Shown here: positions 33,937 to 43,565 of the stretch, one piece after another
How the letters are laid out: every line of letters begins with the position of its first letter
Numbering within the stretch: the first letter of the stretch is position 1
Origin: Sva-07 sp963716235
GTDB taxonomy: Bacteria; Actinomycetota; Acidimicrobiia; Acidimicrobiales; Ilumatobacteraceae
Reading direction: 5' to 3'
Assembly (NCBI GenBank): GCA_963716235.1
Contig: CAVQTE010000024.1
Coordinates: 1 to 64,000 of the forward strand
Length of the DNA stretch: 64,000 bases
Made by a program: the position numbers and the translations under genes
The notes under the pieces: generated by a model
Database searches by the model: none
Seen by the model: the letters and a program-made list of their open reading frames with translations, nothing else
What the model was told of the DNA's origin: nothing

Positions 33937-34687
33937 CCTCCCATGCTGCCCTCGCCGGGATCCTCACCTCGGCGGCCCTGGCTGTGACGCTGGGGACGAT
34001 GCGGGGCGACCAGGGTCGCGGCTCGTCCCAGTGGTGGCCGACGACCCGGCCGGCGGCGAGCGACGCGAGGAACTCCATCGGGCCGTCGAAGTCGGGCATC
34101 TCCACGAAGGCGGCGCCGAGCGCGTCGGGCACATGGCCGTCGCTGCCCGCACCGGCGACGATGCCGAACTCGGACGCGAACTCGGCCGCCCGCCGATTGA
34201 GGCTGGCAAGCGACGTCTTGGAGTTGAACACCTCGACGGCGTCGATCAGGTCGGCCTCGGCCAACTCGTACAGGGCGGATTCGCTCAAGTTGCGCCGCAT
34301 CGGATCGAACGGGTGCGGGATGTACACCACCCCGCCCTGGTTGCGGATCGCCTTGGCAGCGTCGAGGTGGCCGATACCCGCCGGGATCCGCTCGGCGAGG
34401 AACAACCCGATGATCTCGCCCGCGGGAGTGCGGAGTTCCTCGCCGACGATCACCCGGCAGTCGAGCCGGCCAGCCAATTCCATCGCCCCGGCAACGGCGT
34501 TGTGATCGGTGATGCAGACCACGTCGAGGCCGCTCGCCGTGACCGCTGCAGCGAACTCGTCGGGGGTGGTCGTCGAGTCGCCGCTCCACATCGTGTGCGT
34601 GTGCAGATCGACACGGACCGTTCCCGCACGCAACTCCGCGGCGAGGTGCGGATGTCGTTCGACCGCCTCAGACGACGGGGCGCCCAT
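33848..34687 (-). CDS. PHP-domain phosphoesterase
   Basis: A 279-residue protein with the PHP metal motifs: VDLHTHTMWSGDST near residue 28, CITDHNAV near 60, VGEELRT near 83, IPHPFDP near 125, and a final GSDGHVPD near 183. PHP enzymes hydrolyse phosphate esters such as histidinol phosphate or nucleotides; this short form is like the TrpH/YciV group. The last 50 residues are Arg-rich and unlike the family, and are encoded over the end of the SAF gene, so the natural stop codon may have been lost. It starts six bases after pmbA on the same strand. Confidence 0.82.
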   Translation of the reverse strand: MGAPSSEAVERHPHLAAELRAGTVRVDLHTHTMWSGDSTTTPDEFAAAVTASGLDVVCITDHNAVAGAMELAGRLDCRVIVGEELRTPAGEIIGLFLAERIPAGIGHLDAAKAIRNQGGVVYIPHPFDPMRRNLSESALYELAEADLIDAVEVFNSKTSLASLNRRAAEFASEFGIVAGAGSDGHVPDALGAAFVEMPDFDGPMEFLASLAAGRVVGHHWDEPRPWSPRIVPSVTARAAEVRIPARAAWEVTGGRAARRCPAGRRRRPSGQRTHRRPRR

Positions 34688-34693
34688 GCGCCC

Positions 34694-36058
34694 TCAGGAA
34701 CCCGACATCGTCACGTCGCGGATCACGAGGCTCATGCCGGCCGAACGCATCGGGAGCCACTCGATGTCGCCACCGATCTCGACGATGTCGAGCAGCATCC
34801 GTTGCAGCGTGGACGCGATCGTGATCTCCCGGACCGGTGCGCCGACCACACCATCCGAGATCAGCAGACCGGCAGCTCCGGTGGAGAAGTCGCCGCTGAT
34901 CGGATTGACACCGGAGTGGAGCCCCTGCATCTGCAGGACGAGTAGGCCGTCGTCGACGTCGGCGATCAACTCCTGCTGGCTGCGTGTGCCGGGAACCAGC
35001 GACAGTGCCAGGCAACCCACGCCGGGCGTGCCGGCAAATCCTCCACGGGTGGCGTTGCCCGTCGAGACGGTTCCCGCACGGCGGGCCGAATACGAGTTGT
35101 GCACGAACTGCTGCAGAACACCGTCCTGAATGAGCACATTGCGGCGCGCGGCGAGGCCCTCACCGTCGACATCGGTGGCGGTGTACGCCTTCGGGTTCGT
35201 CGGGTCGTCGACCAACGTGACCGACGACGCCGCCACGCTCTCGCCGAGCCGGTCGCGGAACAACGATCGGCCCTTGACCACGGCCTCCCCGTTGAGCGTC
35301 GACGAAACGACCCCGATGAACTGCGCGGTGACGTAGGGGTCGAGCACCACCGTCAATCGGCGACTCGACGGCTGCGACGCCCCGAGCAGTCGGGTTGCAC
35401 GATCCACCGCCTCGCGAGCGGCTCGGTCGAGGTCGAACTCGTCGGGTGATCGGCCCACGGAGAAACCGAAGCCGGTCTGGGTCTCGGCATCGTCGCCATC
35501 GCCTTCGTCGGCGAGCGTCGAGACCGACACGTAGCAACCGTTCTCCCGCCCGGACATTCGGATGCCGGTGGTCGACGCCACCGCTGACTCGCCGGACGCA
35601 TCGGCGTAGTTTGCGTCGTCGACGCGAACCCGCGGGTCGGCGCCGGACGCCAGCTTCTCCAGTTCCTTGGCGAGGTCGATCTTGCGGTCGGTCGGGAAGC
35701 CGGCCAATTCGTCGTTCCACAGCGACTGCTCGGTCACTGCCACACCATCGGGTTCGGCCAGCGCCGCCCATTCGTCGACCGTGCCGAACTGCACGTTGTC
35801 ACGCGCTTCGGCGAGCACCTGGGCGACGGCCGATGCGTCGAGCGTTCCCGCATAGGCGAAACCGGTGCGCCCGTTGCGGATGACCCGGATGCCGATGCCC
35901 TCGCTCTGCGCCGACACGAAGTGCTCGACGTCGCCCTGGTACACCCGCACCTCGGTCTCTCCGCCCCGGGCGACGAACGCCTCGATCTGCTCGCCCGGGC
36001 CGGCCTGCGCGACGACGCGATCAGCGACGACCTGGAGCTCGCTCTCGAACCCGCTCAT
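34694..36058 (-). CDS. pmbA: TldE/PmbA-type metalloprotease partner
   Basis: A 454-residue member of the TldD/PmbA (U62) family without the HExxxH site, as expected for the TldE/PmbA half. Recognisable parts are IGIRVIRNGRTGFAYAGTLD near residue 50, and RNVLIQDGVLQQFVHNSYSARR and GLLVLQMQGLHSGVNPISGDFSTGAAG toward the end. It forms a heterodimer with TldD that cuts peptides in cofactor or peptide maturation. The ATG overlaps the tldD stop codon by three bases within ATGA, so translation is coupled. Confidence 0.94.
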   Translation of the reverse strand: MSGFESELQVVADRVVAQAGPGEQIEAFVARGGETEVRVYQGDVEHFVSAQSEGIGIRVIRNGRTGFAYAGTLDASAVAQVLAEARDNVQFGTVDEWAALAEPDGVAVTEQSLWNDELAGFPTDRKIDLAKELEKLASGADPRVRVDDANYADASGESAVASTTGIRMSGRENGCYVSVSTLADEGDGDDAETQTGFGFSVGRSPDEFDLDRAAREAVDRATRLLGASQPSSRRLTVVLDPYVTAQFIGVVSSTLNGEAVVKGRSLFRDRLGESVAASSVTLVDDPTNPKAYTATDVDGEGLAARRNVLIQDGVLQQFVHNSYSARRAGTVSTGNATRGGFAGTPGVGCLALSLVPGTRSQQELIADVDDGLLVLQMQGLHSGVNPISGDFSTGAAGLLISDGVVGAPVREITIASTLQRMLLDIVEIGGDIEWLPMRSAGMSLVIRDVTMSGS

Positions 36059-37443
36059 GCCGTGCCGCCGACGGTCATCGACTTGACCCGTAATGTCGGC
36101 TGACCGTCGCCGACCGGCACGCCCTGGCCGTCCTTGCCGCACGTGCCCGGGCTGCCCATCGCGAAGTCGTTGCCGAGCATGTCGATGTCGCGGAGCACCT
36201 TCGGGCCGTTGCCGATCAGGTTGCCGTCGCGCAGCGGTTCGGTGACCTCGCCGTTCTCGATCAGGTAGGCCTCGGTCATGCCGAACACGAAGTCACCCGA
36301 CGCAGTGTTGACGCTGCCACCGCCGAGCTTGGTCACGTACACGCCGTTGGGTGTCGAGGCGATGATGTCGTCGGGCTCGTCGGGGCCGTCGAGCACGAAC
36401 GTGTTCGTCATGCGCACCATCGGGAGGTACTGGTAGCTCTGACGGCGACCGTTGCCCGACTGTGGTCGGCCATCCTTGCGGGCCCGCAGGTAATCCCACA
36501 TGTAGTCGGTGAGGATGCCGTCCTCGATCAGCACGTTGCGCTGAGTGATGTGGCCCTCGTCGTCGAAACCGAGGGTGCCCCACTCCCCCGGCATCGTGCC
36601 GTCGTCGACGAGGGTCACGAGCGGCGAAGCGACCTGCTGGCCGACCTTGCCGGCATAGACGCTCGCACCCTTCTGAATGTGATCGGCCTCCAAGCCGTGG
36701 CCGCAGGCCTCGTGGAAGAGCACGCCGCCGGTACCTTGCTTGATCACGACCGGCATCGCCCCCGACGGGGCGGGCCGGGCCCGCAGCTTCGTGATCGCCT
36801 GCCGGGCGGCCTCTCGAGCGAGTTCCTCGACGTCGACGGTGTCGAAGATCTCGAAGCCCACCGTGTGCCCCATCGACTGGTAGCCGGTCTGCATGCCGGA
36901 GTCGCCGTCGGCCACGGCGCTGATGCGCAACAGCGTTCGCACGATCTCGTCCTCGGTGAGGACGCCGTCGGTGTTGGCGACGAGGACCTTCTTCCAGCTG
37001 TCGCCGTAGCCCGCCGACACTTGCACGATCTCCGGTCCGAACGACCGGGCAGCGTCGTTCATGCGTTCGAGCAGCTCGACCTTGGCGGCCTTGGCAACGG
37101 AATCGGGGTCCTGCTCGACGATGTTCGGCCGGTGCGGCACCGACGCTGTGAGCGCAATGGTGCGAACCCCGCCACCACCTCGACTCGCGGCGGCTGCGGC
37201 TGCACTCGCGGCGGCCACCAAGCCGGGTTCCGACAGATCGGACGTGTAGGCGAAGCCGGTGGTTTCACCGGCAACGACCCGGATGCCGGCACCGCGGTCT
37301 CGACCGCTCGACACCTGTTCGACCTTGCCGTCATCCAAGCCCGCCGATGTGGAGCGCTTGTCCTCGGCGTACACCTCGGCAAAATCGGCACCGGTGCTGA
37401 CCGCTCCGGCAAGTACCCGTTCCAGGACGTCGGTGGCGATCAC
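36055..37443 (-). CDS. tldD: TldD-type metalloprotease
   Basis: A 462-residue zinc metalloprotease half. HEACGHGLEADH (near residue 244) is the HExxxH site; RNVLIEDGILTDYMWD and the C-terminal IENGEVTEPLRDGNLIGNGPKVL and GSPGTCGKDGQGVPVGDGQP are family hallmarks. With PmbA it degrades or trims modified peptides. The start is GTG 37443: TAGGCT (complement of 37451-37456) is seven bases upstream, indicating a leaderless operon message for tldD, pmbA and the PHP gene. Confidence 0.95.
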   Translation of the reverse strand: MIATDVLERVLAGAVSTGADFAEVYAEDKRSTSAGLDDGKVEQVSSGRDRGAGIRVVAGETTGFAYTSDLSEPGLVAAASAAAAAASRGGGGVRTIALTASVPHRPNIVEQDPDSVAKAAKVELLERMNDAARSFGPEIVQVSAGYGDSWKKVLVANTDGVLTEDEIVRTLLRISAVADGDSGMQTGYQSMGHTVGFEIFDTVDVEELAREAARQAITKLRARPAPSGAMPVVIKQGTGGVLFHEACGHGLEADHIQKGASVYAGKVGQQVASPLVTLVDDGTMPGEWGTLGFDDEGHITQRNVLIEDGILTDYMWDYLRARKDGRPQSGNGRRQSYQYLPMVRMTNTFVLDGPDEPDDIIASTPNGVYVTKLGGGSVNTASGDFVFGMTEAYLIENGEVTEPLRDGNLIGNGPKVLRDIDMLGNDFAMGSPGTCGKDGQGVPVGDGQPTLRVKSMTVGGTA

Positions 37444-37486
37444 CCGGCCGAGCCTATGGGGCACCCGCCGCGCCATCCACGCCGGC

Positions 37487-37523
37487 CCCCGTGCACGATG
37501 TGTCCGACACATCGTGCACGGGG
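37487..37523. repeat. Perfect 18-bp-arm palindrome, second REP-like subfamily
   Basis: CCCCGTGCACGATGTGTC and its exact complement flank a central C. The middle (GTGTC-C-GACAC) shares the GTC-N-GAC centre with the RAYT-linked palindromes, and the CACGATG arm resembles the palindrome at 50966. It lies between divergent promoters (tldD and the hotdog thioesterase), so it is not a terminator for either; it could be an operator or a REP element. Confidence 0.8.
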
Positions 37524-37561
37524 CGCGATGAGGTCGTGAAGGTCGCGTTAGCGTGAGGGGC

Positions 37562-37945
37562 GTGAATCTCGAAACAGGCATGCGTGGCGACGCCAAGCTG
37601 GTGGTCACCGACGCCGACACCGCACGAGCGCTGGGTTCGGGCATCGTCGACGTGCTCGGCTCGCCGCGGCTCATCGCCCTCTGCGAGGAAGCATGCTGCA
37701 ATGCCGTCGAGAGCGCGCTCGGAGGCAGCACCACCACGGTGGGCATGCGGATCCAATTCGATCACCTCCAGCCCACGCCCGTGGGGGCCGAGGTGATCGC
37801 CGAAGCGTTGCTCGAGAAGATCGAGGGTCGACGCCTGAAGTTCACCGTCTCCGCGTCCGATCCGGGCGGGCTCGTCGCCGCCGGCAAGATCACGCGTGTG
37901 CTGGTCGACCTCGACCGCTTCATGGCCAAGTGCTGCGACGTCTGA
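37562..37945 (+). CDS. Hotdog-fold thioesterase (FlK-like)
   Basis: A 127-residue single hotdog domain. LCEEACCNAVESALGGSTTTVGMRIQFDHLQPTPVGAEV resembles the fluoroacetyl-CoA thioesterase FlK family, in which a Glu and a Thr/Ser act on acyl-CoA thioesters. Substrate unknown. TAGCGT at 37549-37554 favours GTG 37562 as start (seven bases away); GTG 37553 overlaps the hexamer. Confidence 0.85.
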   Translation: MNLETGMRGDAKLVVTDADTARALGSGIVDVLGSPRLIALCEEACCNAVESALGGSTTTVGMRIQFDHLQPTPVGAEVIAEALLEKIEGRRLKFTVSASDPGGLVAAGKITRVLVDLDRFMAKCCDV

Positions 37946-37970
37946 CCGCCCCACCACCGCCGCCATCACC

Positions 37971-38023
37971 CCGAAAAATGCGCCCGGACGTGCGCCAGGC
38001 GCACATTTCAGCGCACGTTTCGG
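37971..38023. repeat. Dispersed palindromic repeat, copy B
   Basis: The 53-base counterpart of copy A (6096-6149), beginning CCGAAAAATGCGCCC and ending GCGCACGTTTCGG, with an inner hairpin (GTGCGCC / GGCGCAC). It lies between convergent genes, where a terminator role is possible. Confidence 0.6.
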
Positions 38024-38030
38024 AGAACGG

Positions 38031-39651
38031 TCAGGCGAGGTTGCTGGTTCTGGGGTAGATGTCAGCCGGATCGGTGAGGACGTTCACCAGGTACGGCACG
38101 CCGCTCGCGAAGGCACGATCGAGTGCCGGGCCGATCTCGGCCGGGGAGCTGACGGTCTCGCCGCCACCGCCGAGCGATCTCACGACCTCGTCGTAGCGAC
38201 AGCCCGGCTGGAGATCACATGCCATGTCCCAGCCGTAGATGGCCTGCATCGGATGCTTCTCGAGGCCCCACATCCCATTGTTGCCGACGATCATCACCAC
38301 CGGCAGGCCGTGGCGCACGAGTGAATCGACGTCCATCAGGCTGAATCCGGCGGCGCCGTCGCCGAGCAGGAGCACGACCTGCGACGACGGCCGCACGACG
38401 CGTGCAGCGATTGCATAGCCGAGCCCGTTGCCGAGACAGCCGTACGGGCCGGTGTCGAGCCAACCACCAGGCTCGAACACCTCGATGAACTTGCCGGCAT
38501 ACGACGCGAAGTCTCCGCCGTCGCAGATCACCACCGCATCGCGTTCCAGTCGTCGACGCAGTTCGCCGTAGATCCGGCTGGGCTTGATCGGGTCGCCATC
38601 GGCCTCCATGAGTGCCACCTCGCCTGCGGCCGCACGCGACTCGGCGTCACGCAGTTCCGCAATCCAGTCGGTGTGGTCGACACGATCGCCGGCGTGGTCG
38701 GCGAGCCCGGTGAGCGTGGCGGTGATGTTGCCGACGACCGTCAGCACGTCGACGTGGCCGGCGCGCTGCGACTCGGCGTCGACCACGTGGGCCACGGTCG
38801 CCGAACCGAACCGATCCGAACCCGATGCGGAAGTCGAGTGGCGTGCCGAGCACCACCACGACGTCGGCACGCTGCTTGAGCAGTCCCCGAGTGCGCAGGA
38901 ATGCCAGCTCGTGGTCGGCAGGCAGCAGACCGCGACCCATGCCGTTGAAGAAGCACGGCACACCGAGCGCACCGGCCGCAGCGGCGAGTTCGTCCCAGGC
39001 GCCGTCCCAGTACACGTCGGAACCCACGATGAACGCCGGGCGTTGCGCTCCCGCGATCAACGCGGCGAGCGCAGCCACATCGCCGGGTTCGGGCGCCACA
39101 CCCGACATGGTGCCCGCGTCGACCGCGGGAACGTCGCCCGACGACGGCCCGAACACGTCGAGCGGGAAGTCGAGGAACGTCGGCCCGCGGTGCGGCTCGA
39201 TCGCCAAGCGGGCGGCCTCGTGCACCATGGCTCCCGCCTGCTCGGGGTCGGTGACCGTCGCAGCCGACTTCGTGATCGACGCCAGGATCGGGACGTGATC
39301 GAGTTCCTGCAACGATCCCGCGCCCCAGCGACCCTGCGGCGCCCGCCCGCCGAGCACGACCACGGGAGAACCGTTGAAGTGCGCCGACGTCACCGCCGAG
39401 ACCCCGTTGGTGATCCCGGGCCCGGCGGTCAGCGCTGCGAAACCGGGCCGGCGGGTCAGTTTCGCGTACGCCTCCGCAGCGAACGTCGCCGACTGTTCGT
39501 GCCGGGTGTCGATCACACGCATGCCCTGATTGCGGGCCGCGTCGTAGAGCGGCCAGATGTGTCCACCGTTCAAGGTGAACATCACCTCGGTGCCGAATGC
39601 CGACAGAGCGGCAACCGCCTGTTCGCCAGCGTGTCCTTCGATCAGTGCCAT
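38031..39651 (-). CDS. ThDP-dependent acetolactate synthase-like enzyme, one-base frameshift
   Basis: The N-terminal frame has the thiamine pyrophosphate-binding start (GTEVMFTLNGGHIWPLYDAA, DTRHEQSATFAAEAYAKL, AALTAGPGITNGVSAV). The C-terminal frame has the ThDP motif (LLGDGAAGFSLMDVDSLVRHGLPVVMIVGNN). Dropping base 38814 joins them as FRIGFG-RFGSATVAHVVDAE. The catalytic Glu (RHEQS) and the GDG...NN motif are present. It resembles large acetolactate synthase or oxalyl-CoA decarboxylase-type enzymes; the exact substrate is unclear. TACGGT (complement of 39660-39665) lies eight bases before the ATG. As it stands the gene is broken or misread. Confidence 0.82.
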
Positions 39652-39689
39652 GCCAACTGACCGTAATCCGCGCCTACAGTACCGGGGTG

Positions 39690-40577
39690 ATGCAGGTCGC
39701 CGAGGAGGCCCCCGCGCCGGAGCGGCAACACCGGGTGTTCTGGTGGAAGGAGGCGTTGATCGTCGCGGTCTTCTACGGGGTGTACTCGTTCACCCGCAAC
39801 CTCTTCGGTTCCAACAAGATCGCTGCTGACGGCATCCCCGAGCAGGCCTTCACCAACGCCGAACGTGTCATTCGCGCCGAAATGTGGCTCCACCTCCACC
39901 ACGAGCAGACGGTGCAGTCCTGGTTCCTCCCTTACCGACTGTTCATCCAGTTCTGGAACGTCTACTACGGCACAGCGCACTTCATCGTCACCCTCGGGGT
40001 GTTCGTCCTGCTGTACGTCAAGCGCTCCGACGTGTTCCCACAGTGGCGCAACACGCTGGCCGTGATGACCGCCCTTGCCATCATCGGGTTCGCATGGTTC
40101 CCGCTGATGCCGCCGCGGTTGCTCGACGAGCCGTGCCCACGCGACGATCCGACGAGCTACGGCGGCGCCTGCATCGAGAGCGACCTGCGCCCCGACGGTG
40201 GTTTCGGGTTCGTCGACACGCTCGTCGAGTACGGCGGGCCGTGGTCGTTCGATTCCGAGGCGATGGCGTCGATCTCCAACCAGTACGCCGCGATGCCCAG
40301 CTTGCACATCGGCTGGTCGACATGGTGTGCGATCGCACTGTGGCCGCTCCTGCGGCGATGGTGGACCAAAGGCCTCGTCCTGCTCTATCCCGCGACCACG
40401 TTGTTCGCCATCGTGGTGACCGCCAACCACTACTGGCTCGATGGGATCGGCGGTCTCGTCGTGTTCGGCGTCGGCGCCCTCATCGGCTGGGGGCTGCACC
40501 GGTGGAACCAGGAACGGCTCGATCGGCAGTTCGCCGCCAACCATCAACTGAGCACTTCGTCACAGTGCCACGCATGA
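39690..40577 (+). CDS. PAP2-family membrane phosphatase/transferase
   Basis: A 295-residue protein with about six membrane segments. AAMPSLHIGWSTW and ANHYWLDGIGG correspond to the second and third PAP2 motifs (SLH and the following H...D). The long form with a Trp-rich N-terminus and loop (LDEPCPRDDPTSYGG) resembles inositol phosphorylceramide synthase-like lipid enzymes. Probable role: lipid phosphate removal or head-group transfer at the membrane. The start is ATG 39690; TACAGT lies at 39675-39680. Confidence 0.85.
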   Translation: MQVAEEAPAPERQHRVFWWKEALIVAVFYGVYSFTRNLFGSNKIAADGIPEQAFTNAERVIRAEMWLHLHHEQTVQSWFLPYRLFIQFWNVYYGTAHFIVTLGVFVLLYVKRSDVFPQWRNTLAVMTALAIIGFAWFPLMPPRLLDEPCPRDDPTSYGGACIESDLRPDGGFGFVDTLVEYGGPWSFDSEAMASISNQYAAMPSLHIGWSTWCAIALWPLLRRWWTKGLVLLYPATTLFAIVVTANHYWLDGIGGLVVFGVGALIGWGLHRWNQERLDRQFAANHQLSTSSQCHA

Positions 40578-40608
40578 GCGGCCGACTGGTCGTAACCTTG
40601 TCTCCACA

Positions 40609-41592
40609 ATGAGTCAGATGCGCCTGAACCCCCTCAACGGACGGTGGGTGACCATCGTGGCCGAGCGGGCCGAACGCCCGAGTGACTTCGCTCCGCGTGA
40701 CCGCTCGGCCGACACCGACCCGAACCGGCCGTGTCCGTTCTGTCCCGGCCACGAGGAATCGACCCCGCCCGCCCTCGAGACCGTCGAAGCCGATGGTTCC
40801 TGGTCGATGAGGGTGATCCCGAATCGCTATCCCGCCTTCGACGGCGAGGAGGCGTTCGCCGTGCACAACCTCGGGCCGGTCTTCGTGATGGCCGAGGCGA
40901 GCGGCATCCACGAGGTCTTCGTGTACACGCCCGACCACGACTCGGGACTGCACATGCTCGACGACGACCACGCGGCGCAGTTGATGCGTGTGCTGCGTGA
41001 TCGGTTCGCCGCCCACGCCGCCACGCCGCAGGTCCGCTACACCCAGGCGATCGTGAACCATGGCTGGGAGGCCGGCGCCTCGCTCGCCCATCCGCACGGC
41101 CAGATCCTCGGGTTGCCGTTCGTTCCCGGCGAGATCCTCGACGAGGAACGGGCCTTCGCCCGCTTCGCCGGCGGTTGTCTGCTCTGCACAACGGTCGAAG
41201 CCGAACTCTCCGCCGACGAGCGTGTGGTGTTCGCCAACGACGACGTCGCAGTGATCGCGCCGTACTGGAGTGGCGCTCCCTACGAGATGCTGATCGTGCC
41301 CCGTCATCACGAGGGGCACCTCCAGGATGCCCCCGATCAGAGCTTGGCTGCCGTCGGCATCGCACTGCGCGATGCACTCGGCCACCTCAACGCCGAACTC
41401 GGCGATGTCGCCTACAACCTCGGTTTCCACACCGCACCGCACCAGCACACCGGCCAGTACCACTGGCACGCCCACGTCTGGCCGAACCTCGTCACCCAGG
41501 CCGGCTTCGAACGTGGCACCGGTGTGATGATCAACATCGTGCCCCCCGAGCTGGCCTGTGATGCGCTGCGCTCGGTGGCCGCGTCGGCCTGA
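40609..41592 (+). CDS. galT: Galactose-1-phosphate uridylyltransferase
   Basis: A 327-residue HIT-superfamily enzyme moving UMP between UDP-glucose and galactose 1-phosphate. The zinc-type CPFCPGHE is near residue 42, the active-site HPHGQ near 161-165 (catalytic His163), and the C-terminal HQHTGQYHWHAHVWPN is typical. TAACCT at 40593-40598 is ten bases before the ATG. It is followed convergently by glgB; galU at 32885 would supply its partner substrate. Confidence 0.95.
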   Translation: MSQMRLNPLNGRWVTIVAERAERPSDFAPRDRSADTDPNRPCPFCPGHEESTPPALETVEADGSWSMRVIPNRYPAFDGEEAFAVHNLGPVFVMAEASGIHEVFVYTPDHDSGLHMLDDDHAAQLMRVLRDRFAAHAATPQVRYTQAIVNHGWEAGASLAHPHGQILGLPFVPGEILDEERAFARFAGGCLLCTTVEAELSADERVVFANDDVAVIAPYWSGAPYEMLIVPRHHEGHLQDAPDQSLAAVGIALRDALGHLNAELGDVAYNLGFHTAPHQHTGQYHWHAHVWPNLVTQAGFERGTGVMINIVPPELACDALRSVAASA

Positions 41593-41600
41593 ACCGACGC
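41581..41600. terminator. Hairpin over the galT stop codon
   Basis: GCGTCGG (41581-41587) and CCGACGC (41594-41600) pair perfectly around CCTGAA, which contains the galT TGA. A second small hairpin, CGCCT-CAGAC-AGGCG, follows at 41608-41622 over the glgB stop codon. No T-run. Confidence 0.5.
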
Positions 41601-41611
41601 TCGAGTCCGCC

Positions 41612-43522
41612 TCAGACAGGCGACCGCGAGCCGAGCCACACCATCGACATCGGGCCGATGTCGATGAGCGCCGACGATCCGAGCGACTGCCACGCCTCGT
41701 CGACACCCGTGACCGACCGCTGCTCGTCGCCACGATGCCCGCTCCCCCACCAACTCGCATCGTCGGTGTCGATGATCACGTCCCACCGCCCGCCCCACGG
41801 CAGCCCGACGCGGTACCCGGGTCGGGTCACCGGCGTGAGGTTCGCGATGCACACGACCGCCGCCGATCCGTCGAGGTCCCATCGGGTGAAGGCGTACAGG
41901 CTGTGCGCAGCGTCGTCGGCGTCGAGCCACTGGAAGCCGCCCGGCTCGTTGTCGCGGCGCCACAGAGCCGGCCACGCATCGGCGGCACGGTTGAGCGCAC
42001 CGACCAGATCGTGTACTCCACGATGGGCGGCGTGATCGAGGAGGTGCCACGGCAGTCCTGCCTCATCGTTCCACTCCTGCCACGGGGCCAGTTCGGCGCC
42101 CATGAACAGCAGCGGCGCTCCCGGCAACGACCACTGCCAGGCATACAGCGCCCGTAGAGCGGCGAACCGTTGCCAGTCGTCGCCGCCCATCTTCCGAAGC
42201 AGGCTCCCCTTGCCGTGCACGACCTCGTCGTGGCTCAGCGGCAGCACGAAACGTTCGTCATAGGCGTAGAGCAGCGCAAAGGTCATCTCGTTGTGGTGAT
42301 GGCTGCGATACACAGGATCGAGCGCGAGATAGTCGAGCGTGTCGTGCATCCACCCCAGGTTCCACTTGTGGGTGAACCCGAGACCACCCAGCGAGGTCGG
42401 AGCCGTGACACCGGGCCACGACGTCGACTCCTCGGCGATCATCAACGCATCGGGGAACTCGTCGGCGACCACCGACGTCGTTTCACGCAGGAATGCGAGC
42501 GCTTCGAGGTTCTCGCGCCCGCCGTACTCGTTCGGCGTCCACTCGCCGTGTGCGCGCGAGTAGTCGAGATACAACATCGAGGCAACGGCATCGACGCGCA
42601 GGCCGTCGACGTGGAACTGGTCGAGCCAGTACAACGCGTTCGAGACCAGGAAGTTGCGGACCTCGTTGCGTCCGTAGTCGAACACATAGGTTCCCCAGTC
42701 GGGGTGCTCGCCGCGGCGCGGGTCGGGATGCTCGTAGAGCGGCGTGCCGTCGAAGCGGGCCAGGCTCCACTCGTCGCGCGGGAAGTGGGCGGGCACCCAG
42801 TCGACGATGACGCCGATGCTGCGTCGATGCATCTCATCGACGAATCGGCGCAGACCGTCGGGGTCGCCGAAGCGAGCGGTCGGCGAGTAGTAGCCCGACA
42901 CCTGGTAGCCCCACGAGCCACCGAACGGGTGCTCGGCGATCGGCATGAGTTCGACGTGGGTGAATCCGAGACGGGCAACGTGATCGCCGATCTGGGTCGC
43001 CAGTTCGTCCCACGTGTCGACCGAGCGCTTCCACGACGCAAGGTGAACCTCGTAGATCCGCAGCGGCGACGTGCCATCGAGCGTCGTGTGACGGTCGTGC
43101 ATCCATTCGTGGTCGGTCCAGACGTGGCCACCCGAGGTCGGCACCACGCTGGCATCACTCGGCGGACGCTCGCTCTGGCGAGCCATCGGGTCGGCCTTGT
43201 GGAGCGTGCGGCCGTCACGGGTCGTGATCACGAACTTGTACCGGTGGCCGCTCTGCGCTTCAGGGGCCACCACGGTCCAGATGCCCGTCGGGACATCGGA
43301 CGTCACCGGCGTCAGCGGTTCGGGAATCCAGTCGTTCCAATCTCCGATGATGGCGACGCGATCCGCGTTGGGTGCCCACACCCCGAAGCGGATCGAGCGC
43401 GCCGAGCCCGACTCGTCGACGAGGTGCGGTTGCGGGCCGAGCAGTTCCCAGAGTCGCCGATGCGTCCCCTCACCGAACAGGTGGAGGTCGAGATCACCGA
43501 TCGGTCGGGCGACGTGAGCCAT
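41612..43522 (-). CDS. glgB: 1,4-alpha-glucan branching enzyme
   Basis: A 636-residue GH13 enzyme that creates alpha-1,6 branches in glycogen. It has an N-terminal CBM48-like domain (VWAPNADRVAIIGDWNDW near residue 50) and the GH13 motifs: VDWVPAHF, GLRVDAVASMLY (nucleophile Asp), MIAEESTSW (acid/base Glu) and PLSHDEVVHGKGSL. The start is ATG 43522, with TACCCT (complement of 43531-43536) eight bases upstream, divergent from the GT4 synthase gene. Confidence 0.96.
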   Translation of the reverse strand: MAHVARPIGDLDLHLFGEGTHRRLWELLGPQPHLVDESGSARSIRFGVWAPNADRVAIIGDWNDWIPEPLTPVTSDVPTGIWTVVAPEAQSGHRYKFVITTRDGRTLHKADPMARQSERPPSDASVVPTSGGHVWTDHEWMHDRHTTLDGTSPLRIYEVHLASWKRSVDTWDELATQIGDHVARLGFTHVELMPIAEHPFGGSWGYQVSGYYSPTARFGDPDGLRRFVDEMHRRSIGVIVDWVPAHFPRDEWSLARFDGTPLYEHPDPRRGEHPDWGTYVFDYGRNEVRNFLVSNALYWLDQFHVDGLRVDAVASMLYLDYSRAHGEWTPNEYGGRENLEALAFLRETTSVVADEFPDALMIAEESTSWPGVTAPTSLGGLGFTHKWNLGWMHDTLDYLALDPVYRSHHHNEMTFALLYAYDERFVLPLSHDEVVHGKGSLLRKMGGDDWQRFAALRALYAWQWSLPGAPLLFMGAELAPWQEWNDEAGLPWHLLDHAAHRGVHDLVGALNRAADAWPALWRRDNEPGGFQWLDADDAAHSLYAFTRWDLDGSAAVVCIANLTPVTRPGYRVGLPWGGRWDVIIDTDDASWWGSGHRGDEQRSVTGVDEAWQSLGSSALIDIGPMSMVWLGSRSPV

Positions 43523-43565
43523 CACCACCCAGGGTAGGGCGTCGGCGAGAGTAGGGTGCGCGATC

